DNA of 64,000 nt from Vicinamibacteria bacterium (GTDB taxonomy: Bacteria; Acidobacteriota; Vicinamibacteria; Fen-336), in the NCBI GenBank assembly GCA_035570235.1, contig DATMML010000086.1:1-64000 (forward strand). The letters are read 5' to 3'. Shown piece by piece: positions 30,602-40,391 of this stretch. Every line of letters begins with the position of its first letter. Position 1 is the stretch's first letter. Both the position numbers and the translations under genes were made by a program. The notes beneath the pieces were generated by a model that saw nothing but the letters and a program-made list of their open reading frames with translations, was not told the DNA's origin and made no database searches.

Positions 30602-30644
30602 TGGTATTTCCGAAGGTCCACTTCTAATGCAGCTGGTAATACCA
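30602..30644. promoter_or_regulatory. Inverted ATACCA hexamers, possible GabR/MocR operator
   Basis: The hexamer ATACCA occurs on the minus strand at 30602-30607 and on the plus strand at 30639-30644, where it is part of the perfect palindrome TGGTAATACCA (30634-30644). ATACCA is the half-site described for Bacillus GabR, a member of the same family as the adjacent regulator. The pair lies between the divergent genes and spans the regulator start codon (30627), so it could govern both. Assignment by similarity of motif and position only. Confidence 0.45.
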
Positions 30645-32057
30645 CTCTCGAAGGGCGAGCCGCTCTTCCGCCAGGTCTACTCCGGACTGCGGCAAGCCAT
30701 CCTCGCCGGTACGTTCCGGGCGGGCGATCGCCTTCCCTCCACGCGCGATCTCGCCGAGCAGCTCGGAATCTCGCGCACCGTGGTAGTGCTCGCCTACGAG
30801 CAACTGCTGGCCGAGGGATTCGTCCTTGGCCGTAGGGGTTCGGGGACGTATGTGCCGACAGGGCTGTCCATTGCCCGTTCCGCGCGCTCGGGGAAGCCCG
30901 CGCAACTGCGGCTGTCGCGCTTCGGCTCCATCACGGCGGCCATGGGCCGGAAACAGGGCTTCCCAGAACCACGCACGTCGCCGCTTCCCTACGACTTTGC
31001 GTACGGGCTCAGCGACGTGGAGTCTTTCCCGTTCGAAGCGTGGCGGGGGATACTGCGTCGACGTGCCCGCCAGACCCGGATCCGCGAGCTCGATTACGGC
31101 CCGGCGGGAGGGAGCGAAGCGCTGCGCGAAGCAATAACCGCCCATCTCCGACGCTCTCGCGCCGTGGCGTGCGATCCCTCGCAGGTGATCGTCGTGAATG
31201 GTTCGCAGCAAGCGTTGGATCTGATTGCCCGCGTGCTGATCGAGCCGGGCGATGGAGTCGTCATCGAGGATCCCAGCTATCAGGGCACGAGGGAGGTGCT
31301 GCGCGCCGCCCGGGCTCGTTTGCACCCGATCGCGGTCGACCGGGACGGGCTGGACCCGGCGTCATTGTCCGACAATGCGCGGATTGCCTTCGTCACACCA
31401 TCCCACCAGTTTCCAACCGGCGCGATCCTTCCGCTGGCGCGGCGGCAGGGGCTCCTCCAATGGGCCAAGCGCCGGAACGCTGTGATCGTCGAAGATGACT
31501 ACGACGGTGAGTTCCGCTACCAGACGAAGCCATTGGAGTCCCTGCAGGGTTTAGACACTGAGGGGCGCGTCGTCTATGTCGGGACGTTCTCACGAACGAT
31601 CTTTTCCGCTCTTCGCCTCGGCTACTTGATCCTGCCGAAATGCCTGCTCCCGGCCTTCACCGCGGCCAAGTGGCTGTGCGATCGTCATACGGCAACGCTG
31701 GAGCAGGAAACCCTGGCGGAATTCATTAGCACCGGAATGTACGAGCGGCACTTACGGCGCGTTCGACGGCGGAACGCCGCCATCCGTCACGCTCTGCTTG
31801 AGGCCCTTCAGCAGCATATGGGTGACCGGATCGAGGTCACCGGCGATGGCGCGGGCGCCCACGTCGTGCTCTGGCCCAAGGAGCGTGTATCAGAAGAGGC
31901 CGCGATCGCCGGCGCTGCCGTGCGCGGAGTCGGAGTCTACGGGATCAGCCGCTACTTTCTGAGGCGACCGGCCCGACCCGGAATCCTGCTTGGCTACCCG
32001 CGTCTGCGAGAGGCGGAGATTCGTGAGGGCGTGCGCCGCCTTGCCGAGGTACTGTAG
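30627..32057 (+). CDS. MocR/GabR-type transcriptional regulator with degenerate PLP site
   Basis: A 476-residue protein with an N-terminal GntR winged helix (about residues 8-75: PLFRQVYSGLRQAILAG, RLPSTRDLAEQLGISRTVV) joined by a linker to a full aminotransferase-fold domain (about 115-470). The usual MocR landmarks are present (YGPAGGSEALREAI, VEDDYDGEFRY, VVYVGTFS), but the PLP Schiff-base lysine that should follow in FSKT is arginine here (R323, codon CGA at 31593). The ATG at 30627 has GAAGG about 9 bases upstream. It is divergent from the DUF1579-like/M20 genes; regulation of those, or of itself, is the most likely role. Confidence 0.87.
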   Translation: MQLVIPLSKGEPLFRQVYSGLRQAILAGTFRAGDRLPSTRDLAEQLGISRTVVVLAYEQLLAEGFVLGRRGSGTYVPTGLSIARSARSGKPAQLRLSRFGSITAAMGRKQGFPEPRTSPLPYDFAYGLSDVESFPFEAWRGILRRRARQTRIRELDYGPAGGSEALREAITAHLRRSRAVACDPSQVIVVNGSQQALDLIARVLIEPGDGVVIEDPSYQGTREVLRAARARLHPIAVDRDGLDPASLSDNARIAFVTPSHQFPTGAILPLARRQGLLQWAKRRNAVIVEDDYDGEFRYQTKPLESLQGLDTEGRVVYVGTFSRTIFSALRLGYLILPKCLLPAFTAAKWLCDRHTATLEQETLAEFISTGMYERHLRRVRRRNAAIRHALLEALQQHMGDRIEVTGDGAGAHVVLWPKERVSEEAAIAGAAVRGVGVYGISRYFLRRPARPGILLGYPRLREAEIREGVRRLAEVL

Positions 32058-32547
32058 GGCTCCGGTTGAGTCACGGGGGGCTCACCCGCTCCGCATCTGG
32101 CGTCGCCTCGTAAAGAAAAAGCGGCTAGCGAGGAGCGCAAGACCGGGAAGTCCTCTGGTTGGGTTAAGGAGTACTGGATACCCAGACATCTCCTGGACCA
32201 TTTGCAGGTTCAGCATCATCCTGGGCCGAGTCTGAACACGCCGGGGAGGGCCTGGACAACCCGGTATGGGCCACCGTGCCCGAAGTACCCCACGGCCTGA
32301 CAGACGGAGTCGTCCATGAGGTGCGGCCGCTCAGAGGAAGCTTTGGGGGGAGCGGTCCAGTTCGGTGGGAAGCTCACGCTCCGACAGCCCGACACGATGG
32401 TCAGGATCGGGCCCGCCGGGGGCGTGCAATCACGCTTCCTTTCGGTTGGTAGCGGTTGTTGACCACGATCCACGCCGAGCCGCAGGTCCTCAGACCGGGA
32501 TTTGATATGATCGGCCCGCCGAGGGCAGCCCGAAAGGCACGAAATCC
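32058..32547. other. Intergenic region upstream of the rhamnose operon
   Basis: About 490 bases between the MocR-type gene and the rhamnose operon. I see no credible gene. A TATGAT at 32506-32511 with a 17-base spacer to CAGGTC is the best promoter-like element, about 40 bases before the rhaD-like start; the -35 match is poor. No regulator gene for the operon is encoded here. Confidence 0.4.
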
Positions 32548-34659
32548 TTGAGCCAAACGACGCCCAGCGCCCTGCGCCGGACGGAACACCTCCCCGACAA
32601 GTGGAACGACGACGATTGCCGCGGGCTCTCCGAGCCCGAGCTCCTGCGCTACCGCTCGAACCTGCTCGGGTCGGATCTCCGCATTACGAACTATGGCGGG
32701 GGCAACACGTCGGCCAAGGTCATGATGTCGGACCCGCTCACGGCCGCCCAGGTCGAAGTGCTGTGGGTCAAGGGCTCCGGGGGCGACCTCGGCAGCATGA
32801 AGCTCGACGGGTTCGCCACCCTCTATCTCGAGAAGTTGCTGGCGCTGAAGGCTCGTTATGGGGGGCGCGAGCACGAAGAGGAGATGGTCAACTACTTCCC
32901 GCACTGCACGTTCGCGCTGAACCCGCGCGCGACCAGCATCGACACGCCGGTCCATTGCTTCGTCCGGCAACGCCACGTGGATCACATGCATGCGGACGCG
33001 ATCATCGCGATCGCCGCCGCCCATAACGGCGAGACGCTGACTCGTAAGATTTTCGGCGACGAAATAGGCTGGGTGCCCTGGCAGAGGCCCGGCTTCGACC
33101 TCGGGCTCAAGATCGGCGCTGCGGGCGATGGAACGCAGGTCGTTGGTCTCGTCCTCGGCAGCCATGGACTCGTGACGTGGGCCGGGACCTCCAAGGAGTG
33201 CTACCAAACGACGCTGCGCATCATCCAGCAGGCCGCCGACTGGCTGACCGCGCACGCGCGAAGCGATCCGTTCGGCCCGCCCGTGGCGCCGTCCCTCCCC
33301 GAAGCCGAGCGGCACGCTCTCGTCGGCGAGCTCGCGCCGGTGCTGCGCGGAAAGCTCAGCCCGCTTGGCAGCAAGGTGATGCACTACGTCGATTCGCCGG
33401 CGGTGCTCGAGTTCGTGGGCAGCGCCCGCGGCGAGGAGCTTGCCGCGAGGGGGACGACCTGCCCGGACCATTTTCTCCGCACCAAGATCCGCCCCCTGTT
33501 CGTCCCGTTTGCACCGGGCCGCGACACGCTCTCCGATCTGCTGCCCCGTCTCGATGCGCTCATCGCGCGCTATCGCGACGAGTACACGGCTTATTACGAG
33601 CGTTGCCGGCGGGGCGACTCCCCGGCGATCCGCGATCCGTACCCCGTCCTGGTGCTCGTGCCGGGTGTCGGCCTGTTGGCGTTCCAGAAGGACAAGTCGA
33701 CGGCGCGCGTCGCTGCCGAGTACATGGTGAATACGATCAACGTCATACGTTGGGCGGAGGGGGTCGACACCTACCAGCCCATCTCCGAGCAGGACGCTTT
33801 TGACATCGAGTACTGGTCGCTCGAGGAGGCCAAGCTCCAGCTCCTTCGGAAGCCAAAGGAGCTGGAAGGCCGCGTCGCGCTCGTCACCGGCGGTGCGGGG
33901 GGTATAGGGGGGGCGATCGCCCGGAGGCTCTTGGGGGATGGCGCCTGCGTGGTCCTGACCGACATCGATCCTGCCGCGCTCGAGCACGCGGTGAGCGAGC
34001 TGGAGCGGGCGCACGGGGCGGACCGCGTGCGGGGGGCGCTGGGCGACGTGATCAGCGAGGCTGCCGTGCGCGCATGGTTCTCCCTGGCGGCCCGGGAGTT
34101 CGGCGGGCTCGACATCCTAGTCTCGAACGCGGGCATCGCGTCGGCCGCACCGGTGGACGAAACGTCGCTCGCGACCTGGCAGCGCAATATGGACGTCCTC
34201 GCCACCGGGTACTTCCTGGTCGCCCGCGAGGGCTACTCGCTCATGAAGCGCCAGGGCCGGGGCGGCTCCATCGTCTTCGTTGGGAGCAAGAACGCGCTCG
34301 TTGCCTCGACGGGAGCGGCGGCGTACTGCACGGCCAAGGCGGCGGAGCTGCACCTCGCGCGCTGTCTAGCCCTCGAGGGCGCGGAGCACGGGATCCGCGT
34401 CAACGTTGTGAATCCCGACGCCGTCATCCGCGGGTCGCGCATCTGGAGTGGGAGCTGGCGGGCGGAACGGGCGGCCAGCAACCGAATCGAGGATGATCAG
34501 GTCGAGGAGTTCTACCGGCAGCGCAGCCTGTTGAAGCGCAGCGTCCTGCCGGAGGACGTGGCGGAGGCGGTGGCCTTCTTCGCGTCGGACCGGTCCTCTA
34601 AGTCGACGGGAAACATCGTTAACGTGGATGCCGGCAACGTGACCGCCTTCACGCGATAG
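32548..34659 (+). CDS. Bifunctional rhamnulose-1-phosphate aldolase / short-chain dehydrogenase
   Basis: A 703-residue fusion. Residues ~20-415 are a class II aldolase domain (YGGGNTSAKV, the zinc-binding HVDHMHAD histidines, GSHGLVTWAG), predicted to split L-rhamnulose-1-phosphate to dihydroxyacetone phosphate and L-lactaldehyde. Residues ~428-703 are a short-chain dehydrogenase (VTGGAGGIGG cofactor loop, SNAG, and the catalytic YCTAK), predicted to oxidise L-lactaldehyde. This is the known RhaE-type arrangement. It begins with a TTG at 32548 (AAAGG about 10 bases upstream), as no ATG lies before the conserved region. First gene of the rhamnose operon. Confidence 0.92.
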   Translation: MSQTTPSALRRTEHLPDKWNDDDCRGLSEPELLRYRSNLLGSDLRITNYGGGNTSAKVMMSDPLTAAQVEVLWVKGSGGDLGSMKLDGFATLYLEKLLALKARYGGREHEEEMVNYFPHCTFALNPRATSIDTPVHCFVRQRHVDHMHADAIIAIAAAHNGETLTRKIFGDEIGWVPWQRPGFDLGLKIGAAGDGTQVVGLVLGSHGLVTWAGTSKECYQTTLRIIQQAADWLTAHARSDPFGPPVAPSLPEAERHALVGELAPVLRGKLSPLGSKVMHYVDSPAVLEFVGSARGEELAARGTTCPDHFLRTKIRPLFVPFAPGRDTLSDLLPRLDALIARYRDEYTAYYERCRRGDSPAIRDPYPVLVLVPGVGLLAFQKDKSTARVAAEYMVNTINVIRWAEGVDTYQPISEQDAFDIEYWSLEEAKLQLLRKPKELEGRVALVTGGAGGIGGAIARRLLGDGACVVLTDIDPAALEHAVSELERAHGADRVRGALGDVISEAAVRAWFSLAAREFGGLDILVSNAGIASAAPVDETSLATWQRNMDVLATGYFLVAREGYSLMKRQGRGGSIVFVGSKNALVASTGAAAYCTAKAAELHLARCLALEGAEHGIRVNVVNPDAVIRGSRIWSGSWRAERAASNRIEDDQVEEFYRQRSLLKRSVLPEDVAEAVAFFASDRSSKSTGNIVNVDAGNVTAFTR

Positions 34660-34768
34660 CAACGGATAGGAGAGCAACCGCTGCGAGCGAAGCGCGATTC
34701 ATTCGCGGCTAGCCATCGGTGGGTCCAGGGGGCGCGTCGCGAACGCCCAGCTCAGCGGCGGAGGTCTT

Positions 34769-36061
34769 ATGGAGTTTGAGCTGACCGACGAGCGCATCGC
34801 CGCGGAGAACCGGAAGCGGCTCGAGTGGCTGGAGGAAGACTACGAACACCTCGGGCGGCAGCTCGCGCGGCGCGGCGCCGACATCGAGAAGCTAATGCAG
34901 CGAGCAATGGCTTTTCGGGTCGCCGTCCCGTCGTGGGGGGTAGGCACGGGGGGCACGCGGTTCGCGCGGTTCCCCGGCCCCGGCGAGCCGCGCAACGTCT
35001 TCGAGAAGATCGAGGACTGTCAGGTCATCTTCAAGCTCGTACGCTCGACACCAGGCATCTCGCTGCACATTCCGTGGGACCGGCCGGAGAACCCGGCCCA
35101 ACTGCGATCCTTCGCCGAGGCGCGCGGGCTGTTCTTTGACTCGATGAACTCCAATACCTTCGAGGACCAAGCCGACCAGGCCCGCTCCTACAAGTTCGGC
35201 AGCTTGAGCCACACCGATCCCGCCGTCCGGCGCCAGGCGATCGAGCACAACCTCGAGTGCCTCGAGCTGGGGGAAAAGCTCGGCGCCCGCTCGCATACCG
35301 TGTGGATCGGCGACGGGGGTAACTTCCCGGGCCAGATGCACCTGCGCAAGGCCCTCGAGCGATACCTCGACAGCATGCGCGACATTTATCGCGCCCTGCC
35401 CGACGGTTGGCGTCTGTTCATCGAGCACAAGCTGTACGAGCCGGCGTTCTATTCGACCGTCATCAACGACTGGGGCACCAGCTACTACTGCGCCCGGGAG
35501 CTGGGAGAGCGGGCCTTCTCGCTCGTCGACCTTGGCCACCACGCGCCCAACGTCAACATCGAGATGATCGTGGCCCGACTCATCCAGTTCGGAAAGCTCG
35601 GCGGCTTCCACTTTAACGACAGCAAGTACGGGGACGACGACCTCGACTCCGGCTCCATCAAGCCCTTCCAGCTCTTCCTGATCTTCAACGAGCTGGTCGA
35701 CGCCGAGCTGTCCCGAGTGCCGGGTTTGAACCCCGCCTACATGCTGGACCAGTCCCACAACGTTACCGATCCCGTCGAGTCGCTCATGACCAGCGCCGCC
35801 GAGCTGGTGCGGGCCTACGTGCAGGCGCACCTCGTCGATCGCGAGCAGCTCGCCGCCCACCAGGATGCAAACGACGCCCTCCTGGCGCTCCAGTCGCTCA
35901 AGCGGGCCTTCACCACTGACGTAGAACCCATCCTCGCCATGGCCCGTCACCGGGCGGGTGGTGCGATCGACCCGCTGGGCGTCTACCGGGTCAGCGGGTA
36001 TCGGCAGCGGGCGGCCCAGGCGCGGCCCGCCGCAGCGCGGCTCGGGGCGGGAATCGTCTGA
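34769..36061 (+). CDS. rhaI: L-rhamnose isomerase (RhaI type)
   Basis: A 430-residue TIM-barrel sugar isomerase of the Pseudomonas stutzeri L-rhamnose isomerase type, distinct in sequence from Escherichia coli RhaA. Landmarks are WGVGTGGTRFARFPGPGEP near residue 50, HIPWDRP, the metal-ligand rich IEHKLYEPAFY and NDWGTSYYCA segments, and VDLGHHAPNVNIE and HFNDSKYGDDD. The ATG has GGAGG 4 bases upstream and follows a 109-base gap after the aldolase gene. Its place between aldolase and kinase fits isomerising L-rhamnose to L-rhamnulose. Confidence 0.93.
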   Translation: MEFELTDERIAAENRKRLEWLEEDYEHLGRQLARRGADIEKLMQRAMAFRVAVPSWGVGTGGTRFARFPGPGEPRNVFEKIEDCQVIFKLVRSTPGISLHIPWDRPENPAQLRSFAEARGLFFDSMNSNTFEDQADQARSYKFGSLSHTDPAVRRQAIEHNLECLELGEKLGARSHTVWIGDGGNFPGQMHLRKALERYLDSMRDIYRALPDGWRLFIEHKLYEPAFYSTVINDWGTSYYCARELGERAFSLVDLGHHAPNVNIEMIVARLIQFGKLGGFHFNDSKYGDDDLDSGSIKPFQLFLIFNELVDAELSRVPGLNPAYMLDQSHNVTDPVESLMTSAAELVRAYVQAHLVDREQLAAHQDANDALLALQSLKRAFTTDVEPILAMARHRAGGAIDPLGVYRVSGYRQRAAQARPAAARLGAGIV

Positions 36062-36069
36062 CCACCGTC

Positions 36070-37551
36070 GTGGATGCCGCCGCGCTTCATCTCGCGATCG
36101 ACCTCGGCGCCGGCAGCGGCCGGGCCGTCCTCGGGCGCGTCGACGCCTCGGGCCTCATACTCCACGAGACACACCGCTTCCACTACCCGCCGCGACGGAT
36201 CGCCCGCCATCTGCGCTGGGACTTCGATCGTTTGGTCGAGGGCATCCGGGACGGGATCCGGCGCGGGCGGGCGGTCGCGACGGAGCTCGGCGGCCGGCTC
36301 GAGTCGATCGGCGTCGACTCGTGGGGCGTCGACTACGGTCTCCTCGATGCGGAGGGACGGCTGCTCGAGGATCCCATCAGCTATCGGGACGAGCGCACCG
36401 ACGGGATCATGGGCGAGGTGGGCGCGCGAGTGTCGCGCGCGGAGATCTTCGCGCGCACCGGCGTCCAGTTCCTCGTCTTCAACACGCTCTACCAGCTCAT
36501 CGCGCACACTCGCGAGGGCCTGCCGGCGGGAGCGTGTCGTCTGCTCTTGATTCCCGACCTTTGCCACCACGCGCTCTGCGGCTCGCTGGTGAGCGAGCAC
36601 ACCAACGCCTCGACCACGCAGCTGCTCGACGTGCATGAGGGGCGATGGGAAGGGACGCTCTTCGAGCGTCTCGGGCTCCCTCTGGCGCTGATGCCCGAAG
36701 TAGTGGCGGCGGGGACGGAGCTGGGGACGCTGTCACGCGGGCACCAGAGAGAGCTCGGCGTGGGCGCGATGCGGGTCATCGCGCCCGCCACCCACGACAC
36801 CGCCAGCGCGGTGGCGGGAACGCCCCTCGAGCCCGGCTGGGCATATATCTCGTCGGGCACTTGGTCGTTGATAGGCATCGAGCGCAAGGTCCCTCTCGTT
36901 AGCGAGGCCGTCGCCCGCGCCAACTTCACGAACGAGGTGGGGGCGTTCGGGACTGTACGGTTTCTCAAGAACGTGATGGGCCTCTGGATCCTGGAAGCGT
37001 GCCGCCGGGAATGGGAGGCGGCTGGCCACGCCCACGACCATGAAGAGCTGCTGGAACGGGTCGATGCCGTCAGCGGGCTCGCCGGCCTGGTCTACCCAGA
37101 TCACCCCCGGTTTTTCAATCCGCCCAGCATGACCGCAGAGCTTCGCGCGAGCCTGATCGAGACCGGCCAGCCGGCTGTTGACGATCCCGTGCTGCTAACG
37201 AAGGTGATCCTCGATTCGCTCGCGTTGAGGTACGCCTCCGTGCTCGCCACCCTCGAGGCCCTGACCGGGCAAGAGGTGCCCGGCATCCACGTCGTCGGTG
37301 GGGGAGCCCTCAACTCGTACCTGAACCAGGCTACCGCCGATGCCGCCGGGCGGCCCGTGCTCGTGGGCCCCGTCGAGGCCAGCGCGGCCGGGAATCTCCT
37401 GGTGCAGGCGATCTCGTGCGGGGAGCTACCCTCGCTGGCCGACGCCCGACGTCTGCTCAAAGACTCTGTCCGGCCGCGACGGTTCACACCCCGGCGGGGT
37501 GACGCGTGGGCGGAGGCGGCCAGGCGCTACCCCGAGATCGAAGCGCGATGA
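36070..37551 (+). CDS. rhaB: Rhamnulokinase
   Basis: A 493-residue FGGY-family sugar kinase, started at a GTG 8 bases after the isomerase stop. N-terminal phosphate loop ([14 protein letters not shown]), [24 protein letters not shown], and the C-terminal ATP-binding [14 protein letters not shown] are all in place. It converts L-rhamnulose to L-rhamnulose-1-phosphate for the aldolase domain of the first gene. The order (aldolase/dehydrogenase, isomerase, kinase, mutarotase, transporter) leaves little doubt about the pathway. Confidence 0.93.
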   Translation: MDAAALHLAIDLGAGSGRAVLGRVDASGLILHETHRFHYPPRRIARHLRWDFDRLVEGIRDGIRRGRAVATELGGRLESIGVDSWGVDYGLLDAEGRLLEDPISYRDERTDGIMGEVGARVSRAEIFARTGVQFLVFNTLYQLIAHTREGLPAGACRLLLIPDLCHHALCGSLVSEHTNASTTQLLDVHEGRWEGTLFERLGLPLALMPEVVAAGTELGTLSRGHQRELGVGAMRVIAPATHDTASAVAGTPLEPGWAYISSGTWSLIGIERKVPLVSEAVARANFTNEVGAFGTVRFLKNVMGLWILEACRREWEAAGHAHDHEELLERVDAVSGLAGLVYPDHPRFFNPPSMTAELRASLIETGQPAVDDPVLLTKVILDSLALRYASVLATLEALTGQEVPGIHVVGGGALNSYLNQATADAAGRPVLVGPVEASAAGNLLVQAISCGELPSLADARRLLKDSVRPRRFTPRRGDAWAEAARRYPEIEAR

Positions 37552-37594
37552 GCGACCTGAGCCGCCGCTTGGCCTCGCTACGGAAGGCTTGGCG

Positions 37595-37921
37595 ATGATC
37601 CGCAAGGCGTTCCGGATGTCGGTGCACGCAGAGGGGCTCGAAGAGTACGCCCGTCGGCACAATCCGATCTGGCGCGAGCTGGAGGACACGCTCCTTGCGC
37701 ACGGCGTGCGCAGCTACTCCATCTATCTCGATATCGAGACGAACGACCTGTTTGCCTACGCCGAGATCGAAAGCGAGGAGCGCTGGCGGGCCATCGCGTC
37801 TGCCGAGGTCTGTCAGCGGTGGTGGTGCCACATGCAGGAGCTGATGCCGTCGAACCCCGACCACAGCCCCGTCGCGCGAGATCTGCGTGAGGTGTTCCAC
37901 CTCGAGAGACGAGGCCTCTGA
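37595..37921 (+). CDS. rhaM: L-rhamnose mutarotase
   Basis: A 108-residue ferredoxin-like protein of the RhaM/RhaU family, which interconverts alpha and beta rhamnopyranose. Family motifs are [30 protein letters not shown] and [15 protein letters not shown]. The start is the ATG at 37595 giving [10 protein letters not shown]; an open frame continues upstream into the kinase gene but is not homologous. It lies 43 bases after the kinase gene and 9 bases before the transporter ATPase gene. Confidence 0.92.
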   Translation: MIRKAFRMSVHAEGLEEYARRHNPIWRELEDTLLAHGVRSYSIYLDIETNDLFAYAEIESEERWRAIASAEVCQRWWCHMQELMPSNPDHSPVARDLREVFHLERRGL

Positions 37922-37930
37922 GGGCGGCCG

Positions 37931-39439
37931 ATGGCTCTCCTCCGGCTGCGTGACGTCAGCAAGGCGTTCGGGGGCGTGCGCGCCCTGCGGGGCGTGTCGT
38001 TCGACCTGTCTCCCGGCGAGGTTCACGGCCTCGTCGGAGAGAACGGCGCCGGCAAGAGCACGCTGGTCCGCATCCTGACCGGGGCCCTAAGGGCCGACTC
38101 GGGGACGGTCGAGATCGACGGACGACGCGTCGCGCGCGCGGACCCGGTGGTGATGCGCGAGCGGGGCGTGGCGCCGATCTACCAGCAACCCGCGCTCCTG
38201 CCCGACCTGAGCGTGGCCGAGAACCTCGCCCTCGGCCTCGAGCCGGGGGGGGCGTGGCGACGCGTCGACTGGCGCGAGCGGCGGCGGCGGGCCGACGCTA
38301 TGCTCGCCCGGGTGGGCGCGCGCATCGACCCCGAGGCGGAGGCCGGCTCTTTGGGCATGGCGGAGCAGCAGCTTGTAGAGATCGCCCGTGCCCTCGGCGC
38401 CCAGGCCCGGATCCTTCTCATGGACGAGCCCACCGCTGCCCTTGCCGAGCCCGAGGCGGAGCGGCTGCTCGGCCTCATCGTCGAGCTACGCGGGCAGGGT
38501 GTGGGCATCGTCTACATCTCCCACCACCTGAGCGAGGTGCTGCGCATCGCCGACCGCGTGACCGTCATGCGGGATGGAGCGGTCGTGGAGACGCGGCCGG
38601 CCACCGGGCTGGCCCAGGCGGAACTGATCCGGCTGATGGTCGGGCGTGAGCTGACCGCGGTGTTCCCCAAGCGGCCAGTGGCCCGCGGGCCCGTGGCCTT
38701 GGAAGCCCACGGCCTGTCGTGCCGCATAGGCGGGCTGGTGGGCGTCACCCTGGAGTTGTATGCCGGCGAGATCCTCGGCCTCGCGGGGCTGGTGGGCTCG
38801 GGGCGCACCGAGTTGGCCCGTGTGCTTTTCGGCCTCACGCCCGCGGACGGCGGCGAGCTGCGCCTGCGCGGCCGGCCGGTGGCGATCGATTCTCCCGGGC
38901 GAGCGGCCGCGCTCGGCCTGGCCTACGTCCCCGAGGACCGGCGGCGCCACGGCGTGATCCTCGAGATGAGCGTGACCGCGAACGTGACGCTGGCCGTCCT
39001 GCGCCAGCTCACCTCCGGCCCCTTCCTCGATTCCAGGCGCGAGAGGGAGCTGGCGAGCGGCTTCGTCGAGCGCTTCGCGATCAAGACCCCCTCGCTCGAG
39101 ACTCCTGTCGCGAACCTCTCGGGCGGCAACCAGCAGAAGGTCGCCCTCGCGCGCTGGCTCGCAACCCGGCCGTCGGTGCTGATCCTGGACGAACCGACGC
39201 AGGGCGTAGACGTCGGGGCCAAGTCGGAGATCCACCGCCTGATGGTGGACCTCGCGGAACAGGGCCTCGCAATCCTGATGATCTCGTCCGAGCTGCCCGA
39301 GATCCTCGGCATGAGCGACCGCATCGCGGTCATGCGCGGGGGAAGGGTCGTCGAAACCTTGTCGCGGGACGCCGCCACCCAACAACGGCTGCTGGCCCTC
39401 GCCCTCGGTCACGAGCTTGCCCCGGAGGTCCGTCATTAG
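37931..39439 (+). CDS. rhaT: Rhamnose ABC transporter ATP-binding protein (two ATPase domains)
   Basis: A 502-residue double-domain ATPase of the CUT2 sugar-importer family. The N-terminal half has Walker A GENGAGKST and Walker B ILLMDEPTAAL. The C-terminal half has the family-typical degenerate P-loop GLVGSGRTEL, an LSGGNQQKV signature and ILDEPTQGVDVG. Nine bases separate it from the mutarotase gene and it overlaps the first permease gene. Gene order ATPase-permease-permease-binding protein after rhamnose enzymes matches the rhamnose transporter of Rhizobium (RhaSTPQ); substrate is inferred from that context. Confidence 0.92.
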   Translation: MALLRLRDVSKAFGGVRALRGVSFDLSPGEVHGLVGENGAGKSTLVRILTGALRADSGTVEIDGRRVARADPVVMRERGVAPIYQQPALLPDLSVAENLALGLEPGGAWRRVDWRERRRRADAMLARVGARIDPEAEAGSLGMAEQQLVEIARALGAQARILLMDEPTAALAEPEAERLLGLIVELRGQGVGIVYISHHLSEVLRIADRVTVMRDGAVVETRPATGLAQAELIRLMVGRELTAVFPKRPVARGPVALEAHGLSCRIGGLVGVTLELYAGEILGLAGLVGSGRTELARVLFGLTPADGGELRLRGRPVAIDSPGRAAALGLAYVPEDRRRHGVILEMSVTANVTLAVLRQLTSGPFLDSRRERELASGFVERFAIKTPSLETPVANLSGGNQQKVALARWLATRPSVLILDEPTQGVDVGAKSEIHRLMVDLAEQGLAILMISSELPEILGMSDRIAVMRGGRVVETLSRDAATQQRLLALALGHELAPEVRH

Positions 39440-40391
39440 TCGTCTCCTCGCTCACCACCGCCGCGAGGCGTCCGTCGCGGCCGCGCTCTTCGCCCTGCTC
39501 GCGCTCGTCGCGGTGAGGGCCCCCGGCTTCTTTCGGGCGGCGAACGTCCGCGACCTGCTCGTGGGCAACGCGCCCGTGCTGGTGGCCGCGGTGGGGATGA
39601 CGGTCGTGATCCTCGCCCGGCAAATCGACATCTCGATCGGCTCCCAGTTCGCGATCTGCGGGGTGGCGGCCGGGCTGCTGGCCAAGGCCAACTGGCCAAT
39701 GCCCTTCGTGGCCCTGGGCACGGTCTTCGTGGGCGCGCTGCTGGGCGCCATCAACGGCGGCCTCGTCGCCGGCCTCGGTCTGCCCGCGATCGTGGTTACG
39801 CTGGCGACGATGGTGATGCTCCGGGAGAGCCTGCGGTGGGCCACCGAAGGCATCTGGGTCCAGGACCTGCCCGTGGGCTTCCAATGGTTCGGCCTTGGCC
39901 AAGAGGGGGGACGCTTCGCCGTGGTCGCGGTCGCGCTGGCGATCTTCGCGGGCTTCGCGTGGGGCCTGCGCCGCCTGAACGCCGGACGCGGGGTATATGC
40001 CACTGGCTCGGACCCCGAGGCGGCCCGGTTGGCCGGCATCCGGCCCCGCCGGGTGATCTTCGGAAGCTTCGTCTGCATGGGCGGCTTGACCGCCTTCGCC
40101 GCCCTCCTCACGTCGATCCAGTTCATCGACGTGCAGACAAATGCCGGCGTGGGGCTTGAGCTGAGGGTGATCGCGGCCGTGGTCGTGGGTGGCACGAGCA
40201 CCTCGGGCGGCCGCGGGACGCTCGCGGGAACGCTACTCGGCGTGGCCCTTCTCGGCGCCATCGGGCCCACCCTCACCTTCCTGGGCACCCAGGCGTACTG
40301 GGAGCGCGCGCTCCAGGGGCTCGTCATCCTGGTTGCCGTGGCCGCCAACGCCGTCCCGATGGCCCGCCGGAGCGGTCGTGGCGTCTCGTAA
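39417..40391 (+). CDS. rhaP: Rhamnose ABC transporter permease, first subunit
   Basis: A ~320-residue CUT2-family permease with about eight to ten hydrophobic helices and the family loop VVVGGTSTSGGRGTLAGTLLG. The start is uncertain. A TTG at 39417 gives 324 residues but has no ribosome binding site, while a perfect GGAGG (39424-39428) sits 6 bases before an in-frame ATT at 39435, with no ATG/GTG near. I report the TTG frame. It overlaps the ATPase gene by 23 bases and the next permease gene by 14. Confidence 0.88.
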   Translation: MPRRSVISRLLAHHRREASVAAALFALLALVAVRAPGFFRAANVRDLLVGNAPVLVAAVGMTVVILARQIDISIGSQFAICGVAAGLLAKANWPMPFVALGTVFVGALLGAINGGLVAGLGLPAIVVTLATMVMLRESLRWATEGIWVQDLPVGFQWFGLGQEGGRFAVVAVALAIFAGFAWGLRRLNAGRGVYATGSDPEAARLAGIRPRRVIFGSFVCMGGLTAFAALLTSIQFIDVQTNAGVGLELRVIAAVVVGGTSTSGGRGTLAGTLLGVALLGAIGPTLTFLGTQAYWERALQGLVILVAVAANAVPMARRSGRGVS

